Shown: piece by piece, positions 60,605 to 64,000 of the stretch | How the letters are laid out: each line of letters starts with the position of its first letter | Position numbering within the stretch: position 1 is the first letter of the stretch | Origin: Alphaproteobacteria bacterium | GTDB lineage: Bacteria; Pseudomonadota; Alphaproteobacteria; Caulobacterales; Hyphomonadaceae | NCBI GenBank assembly: GCA_018222605.1 | Contig: JAAEZZ010000002.1 | Span: 310,001 to 374,000, forward strand | DNA: 64,000 bases | Reading direction: 5' to 3' | The notes under the pieces: generated by a model | What the model saw: only the letters and a program-made list of their open reading frames with translations | The model's database searches: none | Told to the model about the DNA's origin: nothing | Program-made: the position numbers and the translations under genes

Positions 60605-61851
60605 GTACGGTAGGCTCCATTGATGTCGACATAGCCATGCGTCAGGTCGCACGTCCAGACCGTGTGGGATTGATCCCCCACCCCGGCATCGACGCGGATC
60701 GTGAATTCCGGCTTGGCGAAGACCGCAGAAGCCTCCGCTTCGGAGTAGTTTTCCGCCCGGCCGCCATGTTCGGCGACCAGAACATCATCAAACCAGATCG
60801 ACAGCTCATCCATCTTGATCGGCTCCAGCGACTTACCGACTGCCATCACGACCCGGCCCCAGTTTGCGTCGCCTGCCGCCATGGCCGTTTTGATGAGCGG
60901 GGAGTTCGCAATCTCGCACGCCATGATCTTGGCGGAGAGACGCGAGACGGCGCCCTCTACCGTGACCGTGACAAATTTGCTGGCCCCTTCTCCATCCTTG
61001 ACGATGAGCTGCGCCAGGTCGAGGCAAACAGAGTGGAGCGCTGTGGCAAAGGCATCAAAGCGCGGATCTTCCGCCGACATGATCGGCTCCATACCGCTGG
61101 CACCTGTCGCAAAGACCATCAGCGTGTCGGAGGTCGACGTATCGCCATCCACGGTGATGCTATTGAACGTCTCGTCGGTAATGTCTTCCAGAAGTTCCTG
61201 CAGCAGGCCCGGCGCGATGGCAACATCGGTGAAGACATAGGACAGCATGGTCGCCATATTCGGCGCGATCATGCCGGACCCCTTGGCAATACCGGCAATA
61301 TTGATGGTGGTGCCTTCGATCTCCAGCGACATGCCCGCGCCTTTCGGGAAGGTATCGGTGGTCATAAAGGCCCTTGCGGCGGCTTCCCAATCGGCCGCGC
61401 CGAGCTTTGCGGCCAGGTCCGGCACGAAGGACCCGATATAGTTCGGGTCTGCGAGCGGCTCGCCGATCACACCCGTTGCGGCGAGGAAGCAGGACTCTTT
61501 CGACACGCCGAGTGTTTCGGTCAGCGCCTTGAGGGTCGCCTCATTCTTCAACACACCCTTGGGGCCGGTGAACGCATTGGAATTACCCGAATTGGCAACC
61601 AGCGCCCGCGCCATGCCCCTGCCTGCTTCCAACGCTTCGCGGCACCAAAGCACATCGGCCGAAGCCGTGCGCGACACGGTGTAGACGCCGGCACAGCTGG
61701 TGCCCTCCTCAAAGGCAAACAGGAAGACATCATCGCGCGTAATACCGCGACGCGCATAAAAGCCACGCGAGCCCGTTGCGGCCCGCACACCTTTCACATC
61801 CGGCAGGTCAGGAAAGCTGGCGGGCGCAAAGGGAGAGGGTTTCAGGTTCAA
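60601..61851 (-). CDS. argJ: ArgJ: bifunctional glutamate N-acetyltransferase / ornithine acetyltransferase
   Basis: 416-residue self-cleaving enzyme of the cyclic arginine pathway. The Thr nucleophile lies in [13 protein letters not shown], where the chain is cut. Other marks: [12 protein letters not shown] (about 87-98), ATGVIGEPL and the C-terminal [10 protein letters not shown] ending. Its start overlaps the stop of the upstream parvulin gene by four bases and its stop overlaps the mutT start, making a coupled parvulin-argJ-mutT-flp unit. Confidence 0.95.
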   Translation of the reverse strand: MNLKPSPFAPASFPDLPDVKGVRAATGSRGFYARRGITRDDVFLFAFEEGTSCAGVYTVSRTASADVLWCREALEAGRGMARALVANSGNSNAFTGPKGVLKNEATLKALTETLGVSKESCFLAATGVIGEPLADPNYIGSFVPDLAAKLGAADWEAAARAFMTTDTFPKGAGMSLEIEGTTINIAGIAKGSGMIAPNMATMLSYVFTDVAIAPGLLQELLEDITDETFNSITVDGDTSTSDTLMVFATGASGMEPIMSAEDPRFDAFATALHSVCLDLAQLIVKDGEGASKFVTVTVEGAVSRLSAKIMACEIANSPLIKTAMAAGDANWGRVVMAVGKSLEPIKMDELSIWFDDVLVAEHGGRAENYSEAEASAVFAKPEFTIRVDAGVGDQSHTVWTCDLTHGYVDINGAYRT

Positions 61852-62804
61852 AGTTCGGGTCCTTCTGCATCGGTATCTGTGGCAAGCGCGCCTTCGGAGC
61901 GTTCGGCTTCCTCTGTAATGGAGAAGCCGGATTCCGGCACGACATGGCCGGATTTGCCGCCCTTCTCAATAGTCGCTTCGGTACGCAGGCGGCGCAGGAT
62001 CTTGCTGACCTGGTTGAGCGTCAGGAAGGTGACGATTTCCGGCCGCATCTCTTCGCGGCTCTTTGGCGGACTGGTCCGGCGGTCTTTCACCTTGATGATG
62101 TGCCAGCCATCTGCGGACTGGAAGGGCTCGGAGACACCACCAACCTTGGTATTGGCGATGGCAACGGGAAACGGGTCCGGCAAATCATTGGGCGCGACAT
62201 AGCCGAGATCGCCGTTTTCCATGCGCGTCGCGGTATCGAGCGAGTTCGCCACCACGAGGCTTTCAAAGGATTTGCCATCCTGGATCTGCTGATAGACGCG
62301 GCGAGCATCCTCTTCGGTATCGAGCAGGATGTGCGCGACGGAAACCTCGTCATTATCCTGCTGCAGCAGGATCTGTTGCTTGTACATCGCCTCGATACTG
62401 TCTTCCGTCACTTCGGAGGCGACGAGGTTTTCGACCAGCAGATTGCCGAGGATGCGCTCGCGCGCCATTTCCAACCGTCGCTTGGCCGCCGGTGTGTTGG
62501 TCAGGCCGCGCGTCATAGCCTCCTGCGCCATCAGCTTCTGATCGATCAACTGATCCAGCACCATGTCATAACTCTCATCGCCGGGGCCAAACTCCTCCCC
62601 TGGCGTGATCAGGCCGCGGGCCACAGCCTCCAATTCAACATCGCTCACATAAATCGGATCATCATTAACCCTGACAGCCGTCACGCCTTCGACCTGAATG
62701 GAGGGCTCTTCTTCCTCCGGAGCGCCGCAGCTGCTGAGGGCGACAAGAGACAAGGCCGCCAAAAGCGGCTGCAGGGATTTCAAAAAGGGCTTCTGTAGCA
62801 GCAC
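61848..62804 (-). CDS. Parvulin-type peptidyl-prolyl isomerase, lipoprotein
   Basis: 318-residue periplasmic chaperone/isomerase of the SurA/PrsA type. The lipobox ALSSC is followed by acidic residues (Cys about 26), which in many bacteria retains a lipoprotein in the inner membrane. The parvulin core is recognised by VSVAHILLDTEEDARRVYQQ (about 155-174) and ENGDLGYVAPNDLPDPF (about 196-212), GGVSEPFQSADGWHIIKV. The start is GTG at 62,804 with AAAGGAG eight bases upstream; the frame continues farther upstream without support. Confidence 0.9.
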   Translation of the reverse strand: MLLQKPFLKSLQPLLAALSLVALSSCGAPEEEEPSIQVEGVTAVRVNDDPIYVSDVELEAVARGLITPGEEFGPGDESYDMVLDQLIDQKLMAQEAMTRGLTNTPAAKRRLEMARERILGNLLVENLVASEVTEDSIEAMYKQQILLQQDNDEVSVAHILLDTEEDARRVYQQIQDGKSFESLVVANSLDTATRMENGDLGYVAPNDLPDPFPVAIANTKVGGVSEPFQSADGWHIIKVKDRRTSPPKSREEMRPEIVTFLTLNQVSKILRRLRTEATIEKGGKSGHVVPESGFSITEEAERSEGALATDTDAEGPEL

Positions 62805-62991
62805 GGTAAAGTCTCCTTTGGGCTGAGGGCACTGCATTGACACCCCAATGCGGCGTTCTTAAGTCTGACCCGCGCGTTGGTCGAGAGGTTTCGGCCAGCG
62901 GATGCGCGGTGGGAGAACCCGCAAAGATCCTGTCCGGCCTGCTGATCAGGATTAGAGTTTTGTCGCCCCAGATCAATTGGTGCTGCCTGAT

Positions 62992-64000
<1,009 letters not shown>

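Noticed and set aside
60391-62202. 603-codon plus-strand frame opposite argJ and mutT
   Set aside because: It is the antisense of argJ, mutT and part of the parvulin gene, with no family sequence and a low-complexity, Arg/His-rich translation typical of high-GC shadow frames.

Overview
The window reads as a gene-dense, high-GC alphaproteobacterial chromosome, most likely from the Hyphomonadaceae/Caulobacterales side of the class. Pointers to this are an alphaproteobacterial petABC (bc1) operon, aa3 oxidase subunit IV, COQ9, DUF2794, DUF1178 and DUF6111-like proteins, an NDUFAF5-type methyltransferase, the very large (about 180 kDa) NAD-glutamate dehydrogenase, a Flp pilin, and two regulatory motifs typical of the group: a LexA box GTTC-N7-GTTC and a CtrA box TTAA-N7-TTAA. 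I see no rRNA, tRNA, CRISPR array, integrase or insertion sequence. Species assignment is inference.

Layout: 1-12.3 kb holds housekeeping genes on both strands (folD, yggU, yggT, an MFS exporter, lipoproteins, two SDR enzymes, phhB, a HAD hydrolase, MscS, mtgA, queG, GST). 12.4-25 kb has a lipoprotein M1 aminopeptidase convergent with NAD-GDH, then a 400-base structured intergenic region, an AI-2E family permease, a HerA-like ATPase, an acidic-tailed membrane protein and mtnP. 25-32.8 kb joins respiration and haem: petABC, hemF, tspO, then cca, a DUF6111-like gene, a CoA-type Nudix gene and DUF1285. 32.9-39.6 kb is a four-gene moxR / DUF58 / BatA-DUF4159 / VWA operon with overlapping starts and stops. 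40.4-42.0 kb is a single AT-rich, evidently foreign gene with a nuclease-like N-terminus. 42-51.4 kb holds a nitroreductase, MAPEG, GNAT, a redoxin/DsbD pair, sapC, DUF885 and a YfbK-like VWA lipoprotein. 51.4-54.4 kb holds a small unknown gene with stacked LexA and CtrA sites, DUF2794, COQ9, rpsU and a MaoC hydratase. 54.4-64 kb holds an ABC-2 exporter, small zinc and redox proteins, comF, the methyltransferase, a parvulin-argJ-mutT-flp operon, and the start of secA running off the end.

Most striking observations: (1) rpsU (ribosomal protein S21) has no ATG, GTG or TTG at its conserved N-terminus and appears to start at ATC seven bases after a GGAG; (2) a 115-residue protein of unknown function has a perfect SOS box between its likely -10 and -35 and a perfect CtrA box just upstream, suggesting damage- and cell-cycle-linked control; (3) the AT-rich island gene has TATAAT six bases before its ATG, predicting a leaderless mRNA, and a 10-base direct repeat across its start; (4) 19,943-20,341 carries a perfect operator-like dyad followed by several strong hairpins and no gene. 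All are read from sequence by eye; no database search was run.
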